DNA of 64,000 nucleotides from Paracoccus seriniphilus (GTDB lineage Bacteria > Pseudomonadota > Alphaproteobacteria > Rhodobacterales > Rhodobacteraceae), in contig NZ_CP067129.1 of the NCBI RefSeq assembly GCF_028553745.1, positions 2,462,501-2,526,500 on the forward strand, in the 5' to 3' direction. Shown piece by piece: positions 55,373 to 64,000 of this stretch (position 1 is its first letter; every line of letters starts with the position of its first letter). Under the pieces are notes generated by a model. The model worked only from the letters and a program-made list of their open reading frames with translations, had not been told where the DNA came from and searched no databases. Both the position numbers and the translations under genes were made by a program.

Positions 55373-55501
55373 TCAGTCTGAACCAGACCTGGACCGGCCT
55401 TCCAGCATGTCACGATCTTCCTGCAATTCCAGCCACATCGCGTTCACCACGGCGAACAATGCGGCCAGAGGCAGGCCCAGCATCCATGCAAAATACCACA
55501 T
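55373..55501 (-). CDS. cydX: Cytochrome bd oxidase small subunit CydX
   Basis: 42-residue single-helix membrane protein, too short for most gene finders. The start MWYFAWMLGLPLAALFAVVN followed by AMWLELQED matches the CydX/YbgT consensus (WYFxWxLG...NAMWxE). It stabilises the haem site of the CydAB oxidase. Located 13 bp after cydB on the same strand. Confidence 0.9.
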   Translation of the reverse strand: MWYFAWMLGLPLAALFAVVNAMWLELQEDRDMLEGRSRSGSD

Positions 55502-55514
55502 GATTTCGTCCTTT

Positions 55515-56678
55515 TCAGTATGCGTGATGATCGGGATCGGTCACATCGTCTTCGGTCACCTTGCCCCACAGAACCCGATAGACCCAGGCGGTATAGACCA
55601 GGATCAGCGGAAGGAAGATCACCGTCGCCATCAACATCACGAACAATGTCAGATGCGAGGAAGAGGCATCCCAGATGGTCAACGAGCTGTCAGGATTGGT
55701 GTTGGACGGCAGCAGGAAGGGGAAGAGCGTCAGCCCGACTGAAGAGATCATGCCGAAGATCGCCATTTTGGACCAGCCAAGCGGGGAAAGCTGTCCACCG
55801 TTTTGCAGGGCGCGCCATGCCATGAATGTGCCCCCAAAACCCATGAGCGGCGCAATTGCGATCCATGGTCGATCGGCATAGGCACGAAGCCAGCTGTGGT
55901 CATGCAGCACCTCTGACGCCAGCGGGTTGGAGGGGCCATCATGGGCCACCTGCCCGACCAGGGCATAGCCATCAACCCCAACAGCCAGCCAGAGCCCGGC
56001 CAGCGCATAGCCGGCCAGCACGACCAGCGCCGCACGGCTGCCCAGGACTCTCGCCCGCTCGGCAACGGCACCTTCGGTCTTCAGCACCAGCCAGCCCGCG
56101 CCATGCATGACCAGCATCGCCACCGACACGATGCCACAGAGCAACGCGAAGGGCCGCAGCAGGCCGAACAGCTTGCCCAGAGCACTGCCCTCATAGATGG
56201 CGTGCAGATCAGGCGTCAGGTGGAACGGCACGCCCAGCAGGACATTTCCGACCGCCACGCCAAACAGCAGTGCCGGTGCCACGCCACTGAAGAACAAGGC
56301 CTTGTCCCAACGGTTGCGCCATGTGGGATCTTCGCGCTTGCTGCGGAACTTGAAGGCTACCGGGCGAATGATCAGCGCCGACAGGATCGCGAACATTGCC
56401 AGATAAAAGCCCGAGAAGCTGACCGCATAGAGCGGCGGAAAAGCCGCAAAGATCGCCCCGCCACCAAGGATGAACCAGACCTGGTTGCCCTCCCAGACGG
56501 GGCCGACGGTATTGATGACGACGCGCCGTTCGACATCGGATTTCGCGACGAAGGGCAACAACATGCCCACGCCCATGTCGAAACCGTCGGTCAGGGCAAA
56601 GCCGATCAGCAGCAGGCCCAGAAGCAGCCACCAGATCAGGCGAAGGTTTTCGAATGAAATCAGTTCATGCAGGATCAT
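55515..56678 (-). CDS. cydB: Cytochrome bd ubiquinol oxidase subunit II
   Basis: 387 residues with eight to nine membrane helices; pairs with CydA. Recognisable by WWLLLGLLLIGFALTDGFDM, GVGMLLPFVAKSD, VINTVGPVWEGNQVWFI and VYTAWVYRVLWGKV near the end. It lies 4 bp after cydA. No cydDC assembly genes are in the window. Confidence 0.94.
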   Translation of the reverse strand: MILHELISFENLRLIWWLLLGLLLIGFALTDGFDMGVGMLLPFVAKSDVERRVVINTVGPVWEGNQVWFILGGGAIFAAFPPLYAVSFSGFYLAMFAILSALIIRPVAFKFRSKREDPTWRNRWDKALFFSGVAPALLFGVAVGNVLLGVPFHLTPDLHAIYEGSALGKLFGLLRPFALLCGIVSVAMLVMHGAGWLVLKTEGAVAERARVLGSRAALVVLAGYALAGLWLAVGVDGYALVGQVAHDGPSNPLASEVLHDHSWLRAYADRPWIAIAPLMGFGGTFMAWRALQNGGQLSPLGWSKMAIFGMISSVGLTLFPFLLPSNTNPDSSLTIWDASSSHLTLFVMLMATVIFLPLILVYTAWVYRVLWGKVTEDDVTDPDHHAY

Positions 56679-56682
56679 GGCT

Positions 56683-58263
56683 TTACTCCGCCGGGGTCAG
56701 ACGGGCGCGATGGTTCGCCTGCCAGTCATCGGTCATTTGCACATCCTCATGCGGGCCCTTGCGGATATATTTCAGCAAGAGCTTGATCTCGATGAGGAAC
56801 AGCACCGTGTAGAAAAGCGCGAAGCCGGCAATCGTCAGCAACAGCTCGGTCACGCTGAGCGCGCTGACCGACATGGCCGTCGGCAGGATGCCGTCCACGG
56901 TCCAGGGCTGACGCCCGTATTCGGCGACAATCCAGCCCAGTTCCACGGCGATCCATGGCGCGGGGATCAGGATAACCGCCGCCCCAAGCGCCCATCGCGG
57001 GTAAACTCCGCCACGGAAAGAGGAGCGATAGAAGAAATACCCCATGACCGCGACAAAGAGGAACCCCAGCCCGACCATCAGGCGGAACGCCCAGAAGATC
57101 GGCCAGACATGGGGTATAGTGTCCTGGGCCGCCTGCGCGATCTGCGCGTCGCTGGCGTCTCGCGGGTCATCCAGATAGCGGCGCAACAGCATCGCATAGC
57201 CCAGATCGTCCGAATGCGCCTCGAACTGCTGGGTAATCACAGGGTCGGTGGCTTCGCGGTCTTCGCGGATGGTCATCAGCGCGTCATAGGCGATCAGCCC
57301 CGAGCGGACACGTTCCTCGGCCTCTTCCTCCAGTTGGTCGATGCCCGGAATCACCTCGTTCAGCGAGCGCGTGCCGATCAGCCCCATGACATAGGGCACA
57401 TGCAGCGCCCATTTGGTTTCGCGCGCTTCCTGGTCGGGCAGGCCGAACAGCGTGAAGGAGGCCGGAGCAGGCTCGGTTTCCCACATCGCCTCGATCGCGG
57501 CCAGCTTCATCTTCTGGTTCATGCCGGTGTCATAGCCGGATTCATCCCCCAGAACGACGACCGACAGGGCCGAGGCCAGACCAAAGCTGGAGGCCACGGC
57601 AATCGAGCGGCGCGCCAGCGCAATATGACGCCCCTTCAGCATATACCAGGCTGAAACACCAAGAACGAAGATCGAGGCGGTGACATAGCCCGCGCTGACC
57701 GTATGCACGAATTTCGCCTGTGCGACGCTGTTGAACATCACCTCGAAAAAGCTGGTCAGCTCCATCCGCATGGTCATCGGATTGAACTCGGACCCGACGG
57801 GGTTCTGCATCCACGCATTGGCGATCAGGATCCACAGGGCCGAAAAATTCGACCCGATCGCCACCAGCCAGGCGACCATCAGATGCCCCCGTTTGGACAG
57901 GCGATCCCAGCCAAAGAACCACAGCCCGACAAAGGTCGCCTCGAGGAAGAAGGCCATCAGCCCTTCGATGGCCAGCGGTGCACCGAAAATATCGCCGACA
58001 TAATGGCTGTAATAGGACCAGTTCATGCCGAACTGGAATTCCATGACCACCCCGGTCGCCACACCCATGGCGAAATTTATGCCGAACAGCAGCCCCCAGA
58101 ACTTGGTCATCTGCCGCCAGATCGGACGGTTGGTCATGACATAGACCGTCTCCATGATCGCGACCAGAACCGACAGGCCAAGCGTCAGGGGAACGAACAG
58201 AAAGTGATACAATGCTGTCATGGCAAATTGCAGCCGTGACAGTTCGACGACACCAATATCCAT
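56683..58263 (-). CDS. cydA: Cytochrome bd ubiquinol oxidase subunit I (long Q-loop type)
   Basis: 526 residues, nine membrane helices; oxidises ubiquinol and reduces oxygen at low tension. His20 (ALYHFLFVPLTLG) is the haem b595/d-region ligand, and AEYGRQPWTVDGILPT contains the GRQPW quinol-oxidase signature. The periplasmic Q-loop (GDESGYDTGMNQKMKLAAIE through the IPGIDQLEEEAEERVRSGL region) is long and like E. coli CydA, not the short-loop cyanide-insensitive type. AAGGAG precedes the ATG. No clear FNR box was found upstream. Confidence 0.95.
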   Translation of the reverse strand: MDIGVVELSRLQFAMTALYHFLFVPLTLGLSVLVAIMETVYVMTNRPIWRQMTKFWGLLFGINFAMGVATGVVMEFQFGMNWSYYSHYVGDIFGAPLAIEGLMAFFLEATFVGLWFFGWDRLSKRGHLMVAWLVAIGSNFSALWILIANAWMQNPVGSEFNPMTMRMELTSFFEVMFNSVAQAKFVHTVSAGYVTASIFVLGVSAWYMLKGRHIALARRSIAVASSFGLASALSVVVLGDESGYDTGMNQKMKLAAIEAMWETEPAPASFTLFGLPDQEARETKWALHVPYVMGLIGTRSLNEVIPGIDQLEEEAEERVRSGLIAYDALMTIREDREATDPVITQQFEAHSDDLGYAMLLRRYLDDPRDASDAQIAQAAQDTIPHVWPIFWAFRLMVGLGFLFVAVMGYFFYRSSFRGGVYPRWALGAAVILIPAPWIAVELGWIVAEYGRQPWTVDGILPTAMSVSALSVTELLLTIAGFALFYTVLFLIEIKLLLKYIRKGPHEDVQMTDDWQANHRARLTPAE

Positions 58264-58399
58264 GGGTGCGCTCCTTGATGATGCAAGCGTGGACTTACAT
58301 CGTCAGCTTACGCAAGATCTGCCGCAGACCCAATAGTTTCGCACGTGGCAGGCTGTCGCTGCGACAGCCTGTCTCACACAGAAAACACGATGAAAAGAG

Positions 58400-58636
58400 T
58401 CAGAATGCCCGGAAGGTCATGGTGGTCAGCGTGCGGCTGATATGGGGAATGTCGAAAAGTTTCTCGGACAGGAAACGCCCGACATCCTCGTCCTCGGGGA
58501 TATAGATCTTGGCGATCAGATCGAAATCTCCCGAGGTCGAGAACAACTCGCTGACCACTTCGCGGTCATAGATGGCCTCGGCAACCTGATAGGTCTTGCC
58601 GGGCTCGCAACGGAACTGAACAAAGACGGCGCGCAT
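58400..58636 (-). CDS. Stand-alone Lrp/AsnC ligand-binding (RAM) domain protein
   Basis: 78 residues consisting only of the RAM domain (VQFRCEPGKTYQVAEAIYDR, VVSELFSTSGDFDLIAKIYI, HISRTLTTMTF), with no DNA-binding helices. GAGG stands six bases before the ATG MRAVFVQF; the open frame upstream overlaps the MATE gene end and is not supported. Such small proteins can form decamer-like rings or co-assemble with full Lrp proteins. It lies between cydA and the MATE gene, all on the minus strand. Confidence 0.85.
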   Translation of the reverse strand: MRAVFVQFRCEPGKTYQVAEAIYDREVVSELFSTSGDFDLIAKIYIPEDEDVGRFLSEKLFDIPHISRTLTTMTFRAF

Positions 58637-58670
58637 CCCAGACCTCTTGCTGAACGGTTTTGCCGGCAGG

Positions 58671-60047
58671 TTAGACCGCGACCTGCGGGCGGGTCCAGTC
58701 CCCCCGGGCATGACCACGCCAGAAGCGCATCATCAGCAGCACTGCGGCAAGGGTCAGCCCGACCACCAGTCCCAGCCAGAGGCCTGCCGGACCGACATCC
58801 AGCACGAAAGCCAGCCCATAGGCGACCGGCATGCCGACCACCCAATAGCTGAAACCCGCGATCCACATCGGCACGCGCGTGTCATGCACGCCGCGCAACA
58901 ACCCCAGCGCCACGACCTGCAATGCATCGGTCAGCTGGAACAGCGCGGCAAAGAACAGCAGATGGGCACCGATGGCGACAATGGCGGGCGTCTCGGGGTC
59001 CAGGGGGTCCAGATACAGCCTGACCAATGGCTGGGGAATCAGCAGATACAGCGCCATGGCGCATACCGCGAACCCCAGAGACATGCTGATCACCGTCACC
59101 GCGGCATCGCGCATCCACAGCGAATCCCCCCTGCCCTTGGCCTGACCGATCCTGATCGTGGCGGCATTGGACAGGCCAAGATGCGCCATGAAGGTGATCG
59201 AGGTGATCTGCAGCGCGATCCCATGGGCCGCCAGCTCTTGCGTGCCGATCCAGCCCATCATCACGTTCGAAGCCACGAACAGCCCGCCCTCGGCCAGCAT
59301 CGTCACGCCGATCGGCAGACCCAGCGTGAAAATCGCCCCGAATGCCTGCCAGTCCGGCTTCCAGAAGCGCTGGAACAGGCTGTATTTTCGCGCCATCGGC
59401 AGCCAGCCCGCATAGGCGACCAGCATGACCAGCTGGGTCACCTGCACCGAAAGGCTGGCAATGGCCGCACCGCGCACGCCCAGTTCGGGCGCGCCCAGAT
59501 TGCCGAAGATGAAGACCCAGTTCAGCGCGACGTTCAGCGGCAGCCCGGCCAGGGTCACCCACATCACCACCTGCGTGCGCTCCAGCGCCGCCAGATAGGA
59601 ATTCAGAGTCAGCCCGGCCAGCATCGGCAACAGCCCCCAACCGGCGATCCGCAGATAGTCCTGCGACAGTTCCGCCGTCACCGCGGTCTGCCCCAGTGCC
59701 AGCAGGATCGGTTCAGCATACCACATCAGCGGCATGACAAGCAGCGCATAGAATCCCGACAGCCACAGCGCCATGCGGGTGCCCCGGCGAACCTCGGTTT
59801 CATCCCCGCGCGCGATCGAGGTGGCAATCAGCCCCATGACCCCGGTGCCGAATCCCATCCCCAGAAAGAACAGGATGATCAGGAAGGACGTCGCAATGAC
59901 CAGCGCGGCCAGGGGCTCGACCCCATACCATCCGATCATTACCGTATCGCTGACACCGATGATCATGCGGGCAAGATGGCTGCCGATCAGCGGCAGACCA
60001 AGCGACAGCGTCGCCACGACATGAGGGTGATAGCGGGTCCAGAACAT
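58671..60047 (-). CDS. MATE family efflux transporter
   Basis: 458 residues, twelve membrane helices in two six-helix bundles; exports cationic drugs or metabolites in exchange for Na+ or H+. HARM-like LGLPLIGSHLARMIIGVSDT at the N-terminus, TVMIGWYGVEPLAAL, and GTQELAAHGIALQITSITFM in the second half are NorM-type features. Substrate unknown. Divergent from pyrB across 162 bp. Confidence 0.9.
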   Translation of the reverse strand: MFWTRYHPHVVATLSLGLPLIGSHLARMIIGVSDTVMIGWYGVEPLAALVIATSFLIILFFLGMGFGTGVMGLIATSIARGDETEVRRGTRMALWLSGFYALLVMPLMWYAEPILLALGQTAVTAELSQDYLRIAGWGLLPMLAGLTLNSYLAALERTQVVMWVTLAGLPLNVALNWVFIFGNLGAPELGVRGAAIASLSVQVTQLVMLVAYAGWLPMARKYSLFQRFWKPDWQAFGAIFTLGLPIGVTMLAEGGLFVASNVMMGWIGTQELAAHGIALQITSITFMAHLGLSNAATIRIGQAKGRGDSLWMRDAAVTVISMSLGFAVCAMALYLLIPQPLVRLYLDPLDPETPAIVAIGAHLLFFAALFQLTDALQVVALGLLRGVHDTRVPMWIAGFSYWVVGMPVAYGLAFVLDVGPAGLWLGLVVGLTLAAVLLMMRFWRGHARGDWTRPQVAV

Positions 60048-60209
60048 CAGTCTGCCCTATCCTTGCCTTGCAAATTGGGCAATCATCAGATTCACCAAAT
60101 GCTGAAATTCCGGGCACGTCCGAAGGACCGCATACCCCTCCTCGGTGCTTGCCGCATGGCACACCATCTGCGATAGAAGAGCCGTTCCCATATCAGCCAG
60201 AGGCCGCTC

Positions 60210-61172
60210 ATGACTTTTCGCGCCCGACATCTTCTGGGCATCGACCATCTCGCGCCCTCGGACATCACCGCATTGCTGAATCTGGCCGAGGAATACGTGG
60301 CCCTGAACCGGCGCACGGTGAAACATTCCGATGCGCTGGCCGGCATGACCCAGATCAACATGTTCTTTGAAAACTCGACCCGCACGCAGGCCAGCTTTGA
60401 GCTTGCGGGCAAACGCCTGGGTGCCGATGTCATGAACATGGCCGTTGCGCAGTCCAGCGTGAAAAAGGGCGAGACGCTGATCGACACCGCCTTGACGCTG
60501 AACGCCATGCAGCCCGACCTGCTGGTGGTGCGTCACCAGAATTCCGGTGCGGTCAATCTGTTGGCAGAAAAGGTCAATTGCGCCGTCATCAATGCTGGTG
60601 ACGGCCGCCATGAACATCCGACCCAGGCCCTGCTGGACGCGCTGACGATCCGCCGCGCCAAGGGGCGTCTGCAGCGGCTGACCATCGCCATTTGTGGCGA
60701 TATCTCGCACAGCCGGGTCGCGCGTTCGAACCTGATCCTGCTGGGCAAGATGGAAAACCGGATCCGGCTGATCGGTCCCGCGACCCTGATGCCCTCGGGC
60801 GTCTCGGAAATGGGGGTCGAGCTGTATGAGGACATGGCCGAAGGACTGAAAGGCGCCGATGTCGTGATGATGCTGCGGCTTCAGAAAGAGCGCATGGACG
60901 GTGGCTTCATCCCCTCCGAGCGCGAATATTACCACCGCTGGGGACTGGATGCGGACAAGCTGGCGCTGGCTGCGGATGACGCCATCGTCATGCATCCCGG
61001 CCCGATGAATCGCGGCGTGGAGATTGACGGCACCATTGCAGACGACATCAATCGCAGCGTCATTCAGGATCAGGTCGAGATGGGCGTTGCCGTGCGCATG
61101 GCGGCGCTGGACCTGCTGGCACGGAACCTGCGTGCCGAACGTGGACGCGCCGCGGCAGGGGTGATGGCATGA
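60210..61172 (+). CDS. pyrB: Aspartate carbamoyltransferase catalytic subunit
   Basis: Condenses carbamoyl phosphate and aspartate in pyrimidine synthesis; 320 residues. The carbamoyl-phosphate loop is [20 protein letters not shown] (STRT at 56-59), with [17 protein letters not shown] and the aspartate-binding LRLQKERM. It overlaps the following dihydroorotase-like gene by ATGA, as in Pseudomonas, where the two proteins form one dodecameric enzyme and no pyrI regulatory subunit is present. Confidence 0.95.
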   Translation: MTFRARHLLGIDHLAPSDITALLNLAEEYVALNRRTVKHSDALAGMTQINMFFENSTRTQASFELAGKRLGADVMNMAVAQSSVKKGETLIDTALTLNAMQPDLLVVRHQNSGAVNLLAEKVNCAVINAGDGRHEHPTQALLDALTIRRAKGRLQRLTIAICGDISHSRVARSNLILLGKMENRIRLIGPATLMPSGVSEMGVELYEDMAEGLKGADVVMMLRLQKERMDGGFIPSEREYYHRWGLDADKLALAADDAIVMHPGPMNRGVEIDGTIADDINRSVIQDQVEMGVAVRMAALDLLARNLRAERGRAAAGVMA

Positions 61173-62458
61173 ACATGAATACGACCGTTTTCACCAATGC
61201 CCGCCTGATCGACCCCGAGGCACAAAGCGACGAGATCGGCAGCCTGCTGGTCCGCGACGGCTCCATCCTCGATCGTGGGGCCGCCGATGAAACCCCGCCC
61301 GAAGGCGCCAGTGTCATTGATTGCCAAGGCCGCGCGCTGGCCCCCGGTCTGGTCGACTGGGGCGTCAAGATCGGCGAGCCGGGCGAGCGTCACAAGGAAA
61401 GCTTTCGCAGTGCCGGACTGGCGGCCTGCGCCGGGGGCGTGACCACGGTGATCGCCCGCCCCGATACGCTTCCCCCGATCGACACGCCCGAGTCGCTGGA
61501 ATTCGTCACCCGCCGCGCGCTGGATGCACCGGTGAACATCCGCCATATGGCCGCGCTGACCAAGGCGCGCGAGGGCCGCGAGATGGTCGAGATCGGGTTC
61601 CTGAACGATCTGGGGGCCGTGGCCTTTACCGATGGCGTGCGCGTGATCACCGACACAAAGGTTCTGTCGCGTTGCATGACCTATGCGCGGGGGCTGAATG
61701 CGCTGATCGTCGGTCATCCGCAGGATGCCGGGCTGTCGCGCGGCGCAGCGGCGACCAGCGGCAAATTCTCGTCGCTTTATGGTATCCCTGCGGTTTCGCC
61801 CATGGCCGAAGTCATGGGGCTGGACCGCGATCTGGCGCTGGTGGCGATGACTCGCTGCCGCTGGCATGCAGACCAGATCACCACCGCCGCCGCATTGCCC
61901 GCGCTGATCCGCGCCCGCGAGGCCGGGCTGGATGTGACGGCAGGCATCTCGATCCATCACCTGACTCTGAATGAATTTGACGTCGGCGACTATCGCACAT
62001 TCTTCCGCTTTACTCCGCCACTGCGCACCGAAGAGGACCGTCAGGCAATGGTGCAGGCGGTGGCCGACGGGGTGATCGACGTGCTTGCCAGTTTCCACAC
62101 CCCGCAGGACGAAGAATCAAAACGCCTGCCCTTTGAAGAAGCCGCGCCGGGTGCTGTCGGGCTGCAGACGCTGTTGCCGGCGTCTCTGCGCCTGTATCAT
62201 CAGGGCGGGCTGAGCCTGCCGCAATTGTGGCGGGCGCTGTCGCTCAATCCGGCGCGCCGGCTGGGCCTTGAGGCAGGCCGTCTGTCGCGGGGTGCCCCTG
62301 CCGATCTGGTGCTGTTCGACCCGGATACCCCCTTCGTTCTGGATCGCTTCAAGCTGCTGTCGAAATCCAAGAACACCCCATTTGACGGGGCCCGCATGCA
62401 GGGTCGCGTGCTGGGCACCTGGGTGGGCGGAGCGCGCGTTTACGGAGATCCGGCATGA
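61169..62458 (+). CDS. pyrC: Dihydroorotase-like protein lacking catalytic residues (PyrC' type)
   Basis: 429-residue amidohydrolase fold of the multifunctional DHOase class. The metal-binding DxHxH reads D63-W64-G65-V66-K67, so both His ligands are lost; the usual TDHAPH with the catalytic Asp reads SFHTPQ (Phe309, Gln313). Other flanks (PLEATER-like [30 protein letters not shown]) are conserved. By analogy with Pseudomonas pyrC' (pyrX), it is probably a non-catalytic partner that holds aspartate carbamoyltransferase together. An active dihydroorotase must then be encoded elsewhere. Coupled to pyrB and plsY by 4-bp overlaps. Confidence 0.88.
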   Translation: MNMNTTVFTNARLIDPEAQSDEIGSLLVRDGSILDRGAADETPPEGASVIDCQGRALAPGLVDWGVKIGEPGERHKESFRSAGLAACAGGVTTVIARPDTLPPIDTPESLEFVTRRALDAPVNIRHMAALTKAREGREMVEIGFLNDLGAVAFTDGVRVITDTKVLSRCMTYARGLNALIVGHPQDAGLSRGAAATSGKFSSLYGIPAVSPMAEVMGLDRDLALVAMTRCRWHADQITTAAALPALIRAREAGLDVTAGISIHHLTLNEFDVGDYRTFFRFTPPLRTEEDRQAMVQAVADGVIDVLASFHTPQDEESKRLPFEEAAPGAVGLQTLLPASLRLYHQGGLSLPQLWRALSLNPARRLGLEAGRLSRGAPADLVLFDPDTPFVLDRFKLLSKSKNTPFDGARMQGRVLGTWVGGARVYGDPA

Positions 62459-63039
62459 GCATGATCCTCTGGAGCATTCTGGGCTATCTGCTGGGTTCCA
62501 TCCCCTTCGGCATTGCCATCACCCGCCTGCTGGGGCTGGGCGATCTGCGCCAGATCGGGTCGGGCAATATCGGCGCGACCAATGTGCTGCGCACCGGCAA
62601 CAAGCCCGCCGCCCTGGCCACATTGCTGCTGGATTCCGGCAAGGGTGCCATCGCGGTTCTGCTGGCGCGCCATTTCGCGGGGGAAAGCGCGGCAATCCTT
62701 GCCGGTTGCGCCGCCTTTCTGGGGCATTGCTTTCCCGTCTGGCTGGGCTTTCGCGGCGGCAAGGGCGTGGCGACCTTTCTGGGCACACTGATCGCCTTTC
62801 ACTGGCCACTGGGTCTGGCGGCCTGCGCCGTCTGGCTGCTGACCGCGGTGATCAGCCGGATCAGCAGTCTTTCGGCTTTGCTGGCAGCCATTGCCTCACC
62901 GCTTCTGGCATGGGGAATGGGACGCAATGACCTGATCCTTGCATGCCTGTTCATGGTGGCGCTGATCCTGCTGCGCCACAAGGCCAATATCTCCCGCCTT
63001 CTGGACGGGTCCGAACCGCGCATCGGCCGCAAGGATTGA
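62455..63039 (+). CDS. plsY: Glycerol-3-phosphate acyltransferase PlsY
   Basis: 194-residue inner-membrane enzyme that acylates glycerol 3-phosphate from acyl-phosphate, first step of phospholipid synthesis. Motifs are GYLLGSIPFGIAITRL, GSGNIGATNVLRTGNKPAA and FRGGKGVATFLG; five to seven membrane helices. Overlaps the pyrC' stop by ATGA. The pyrC-plsY order is conserved in Rhodobacteraceae. Confidence 0.95.
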   Translation: MSMILWSILGYLLGSIPFGIAITRLLGLGDLRQIGSGNIGATNVLRTGNKPAALATLLLDSGKGAIAVLLARHFAGESAAILAGCAAFLGHCFPVWLGFRGGKGVATFLGTLIAFHWPLGLAACAVWLLTAVISRISSLSALLAAIASPLLAWGMGRNDLILACLFMVALILLRHKANISRLLDGSEPRIGRKD

Positions 63040-63059
63040 GGGCCGCTCGGATCAAGATG

Positions 63060-63461
63060 CTATCGCTCGGCCACCAGCTTGCGCCCCGTCGGCCGGGGCG
63101 GCAGGCTTGAACCCGCCGCAGCTGGCTGCACGGCCGCCTTCTGGACCAGATCGCGAAACGGCGGTGACGAGAACGGCCTGACCGGCGCGACAGGGGAGAC
63201 AGCCTTGCCGCCCTGCGCGGCGATCTCTTGCAGGACATCGGCGCTGCGCGCGGCCGTCAGTGCAAGCGAGATCAGCGCCATGCAGGCACCGGTCAGCAAA
63301 AGCAGAACCACAAGCCCAAGCAGCCCCAGAAAAACCGGCAGGGGCGGGATCCCCTCGGCCTGATATGTGACCGAGACAACCGCTGCTCCCAAGGCAACCA
63401 GCCCCATCAGAAAGACCAGACCGACCAGCCGCTGCACCCATTTCATCGGTTCCGCCCGCAT
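63060..63461 (-). CDS. Membrane protein of unknown function
   Basis: 133 residues: two hydrophobic helices near residues 10-32 and 42-68 (PVFLGLLGLVVLLLLTGACM), then a soluble Ala/Pro-rich tail (AAQGGKAVSPVAPVRPFSSP) ending in LPPRPTGRKLVAER. GAGG eight bases before ATG 63461 supports that start over the longer frame. Not recognised. The next gene on the same strand has a similar two-helix head, so the two may be distant paralogues. Confidence 0.65.
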   Translation of the reverse strand: MRAEPMKWVQRLVGLVFLMGLVALGAAVVSVTYQAEGIPPLPVFLGLLGLVVLLLLTGACMALISLALTAARSADVLQEIAAQGGKAVSPVAPVRPFSSPPFRDLVQKAAVQPAAAGSSLPPRPTGRKLVAER

Positions 63462-63556
63462 CGCTTGCACCTCACAGTTTTTCTTTCCGGTGCCATTGTG
63501 GCCGGGTCTTTTCAAGCACCGAGCGGTGATTTCCCCTCACCTTGTCGTGCAACGGG

Positions 63557-63817
63557 TCAGCTTCTGGCGACCAGTTGCTCGACAGCTTCAGCGGTCCTGC
63601 GGGTATTATTGTAGATTCCCAGACCCAGATAGATCAGCCCGGCCACCAGGAACAGATACAACGCGCCCACCAACCAGACCACAAGCGCCATCAGAAGTCC
63701 TTCCCCTCCGGGAGCTTCCAGAAAGACGGTGCCGCCCGCAAGAAAAACCCCGATCGCACCCAGGATGACAGCGACATTGATCAGTCGCTCCATCCAGCGA
63801 ATGAAGAAATCACGCAT
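63557..63817 (-). CDS. Small membrane protein of unknown function
   Basis: 86 residues with two membrane helices (about 12-30 and 42-68) and a short soluble C-terminal helix (YNNTRRTAEAVEQLVARS). The N-terminus MRDFFIRWMERLINVAVILG resembles that of the neighbouring 133-residue protein (MKWVQRLVGLVFLMG region). Not recognised as a named family. Confidence 0.65.
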   Translation of the reverse strand: MRDFFIRWMERLINVAVILGAIGVFLAGGTVFLEAPGGEGLLMALVVWLVGALYLFLVAGLIYLGLGIYNNTRRTAEAVEQLVARS

Positions 63818-63884
63818 GATGAGCCACTTGCTCCACGACCGAACTGCAATGATAGCGTCTTGATGCTACGAGGCAGACAAATCA

Positions 63885-64000
63885 ATCAATAAGAATATTC
63901 GGCATAGATCCGCGACAGATCGCCCTGCCATTCTCCGTGATAGGCTTCCAGCAGTTCATCGGCGGGCACCTTGCCGGAATCGACGCTTTCCTTCAGCGCA
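63885..64000 (-). CDS. C-terminal end of a probable glutamate-cysteine ligase
   Basis: The frame is open to the window edge and ends with DSGKVPADELLEAYHGEWQG and then DLSRIYAEYSY, 38 residues in all. This tail resembles that of GCS2-type glutamate-cysteine ligases of alphaproteobacteria, which end in a similar LLEKYHG...YxEY motif; it catalyses the first step of glutathione synthesis. The recognition rests on this short tail only. Confidence 0.5.

Noticed and set aside
58264..58399. Possible FNR/Anr box upstream of cydA
   Set aside because: TTGAT is present near the start but the second half (ATCAA at the proper spacing) is not, and the site overlaps the ribosome-binding region.

Overview
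The window reads as a chromosomal stretch of a GC-rich alphaproteobacterium of the family Rhodobacteraceae, most like Paracoccus or a close relative. The support is gene content and order (lptF-lptG-lptD-surA-pdxA-rsmA, pepA-holC, prfA-prmC), strongly GC-biased codon use, the three-part cobalamin methionine synthase layout typical of this family, and an alphaproteobacterial GAAC-N7-GAAC SOS box. No lineage marker such as 16S rRNA is present, so the genus is an inference. I see no tRNA or rRNA gene, CRISPR array, transposase, integrase or prophage gene. The region is core genome with a few accessory modules.

Layout. 1-5650: urea ABC transporter urtA(partial)BCDE. 5684-7672: holC and pepA on the minus strand, divergent from the LPS-export/outer-membrane operon lptF-lptG-lptD-surA-pdxA-rsmA (7787-15550). 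15630-18678: DUF4167 protein, prmC and prfA on the minus strand. 18887-20084: rpsF-rpsR-rplI with a candidate S6:S18 leader and a strong terminator. 20265-23207: homocysteine-methylating and corrinoid-binding subunits of a split methionine synthase, flanking an oppositely oriented radical SAM gene with a LexA box. 23316-28201: YghU-type GST, ilvC, two tandem Lrp regulators, ilvD. 28313-28692: a SugE/Gdx-type SMR transporter behind a guanidine-II (mini-ykkC) riboswitch. 28792-35218: mixed housekeeping genes (UbiH-like hydroxylase, HAD nucleotidase, GntR regulator, AlkA glycosylase, esterase, VOC protein, HNH nuclease, DUF1638 protein and a tiny membrane protein missed by length cut-offs).

35410-39123 holds the most striking system: a bufferin (copper-binding RiPP) locus. 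A cysteine-containing exported precursor (BufA1), an MNIO/DUF692 maturase (BufB), its DUF2063 partner (BufC) and a DoxX protein are transcribed divergently from an ECF sigma factor and its NrsF-type membrane anti-sigma factor. Both divergent promoters carry the same GTAAC-N16/17-CG(A/T)A signature.

39222-50890: dapA, soluble lytic transglycosylase, EamA permease, inositol monophosphatase, metR/metF (divergent, with two TGAAnnnnnCTCA boxes between them), DUF2235 protein, an ornithine decarboxylase-type enzyme divergent from an Lrp regulator, and an HxlR regulator divergent from a DUF1428-VOC pair. 51009-54098: valS. 54230-58636: histidinol-phosphate aminotransferase-like gene, cydX, cydB, cydA and a stand-alone Lrp ligand-binding domain protein. 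58671-63039: MATE exporter, then pyrB, a catalytically degenerate dihydroorotase (pyrC') and plsY. The window ends with two small membrane proteins and the 3' end of a probable glutamate-cysteine ligase gene.

The genes connect mainly through methionine/one-carbon metabolism (split MetH, MetF, MetR), branched-chain amino acids (IlvC, IlvD, Lrp pair) and envelope biogenesis (Lpt, SurA, Slt, PlsY). A 23-bp intergenic sequence occurs twice exactly and once with two mismatches at gene 3' ends.
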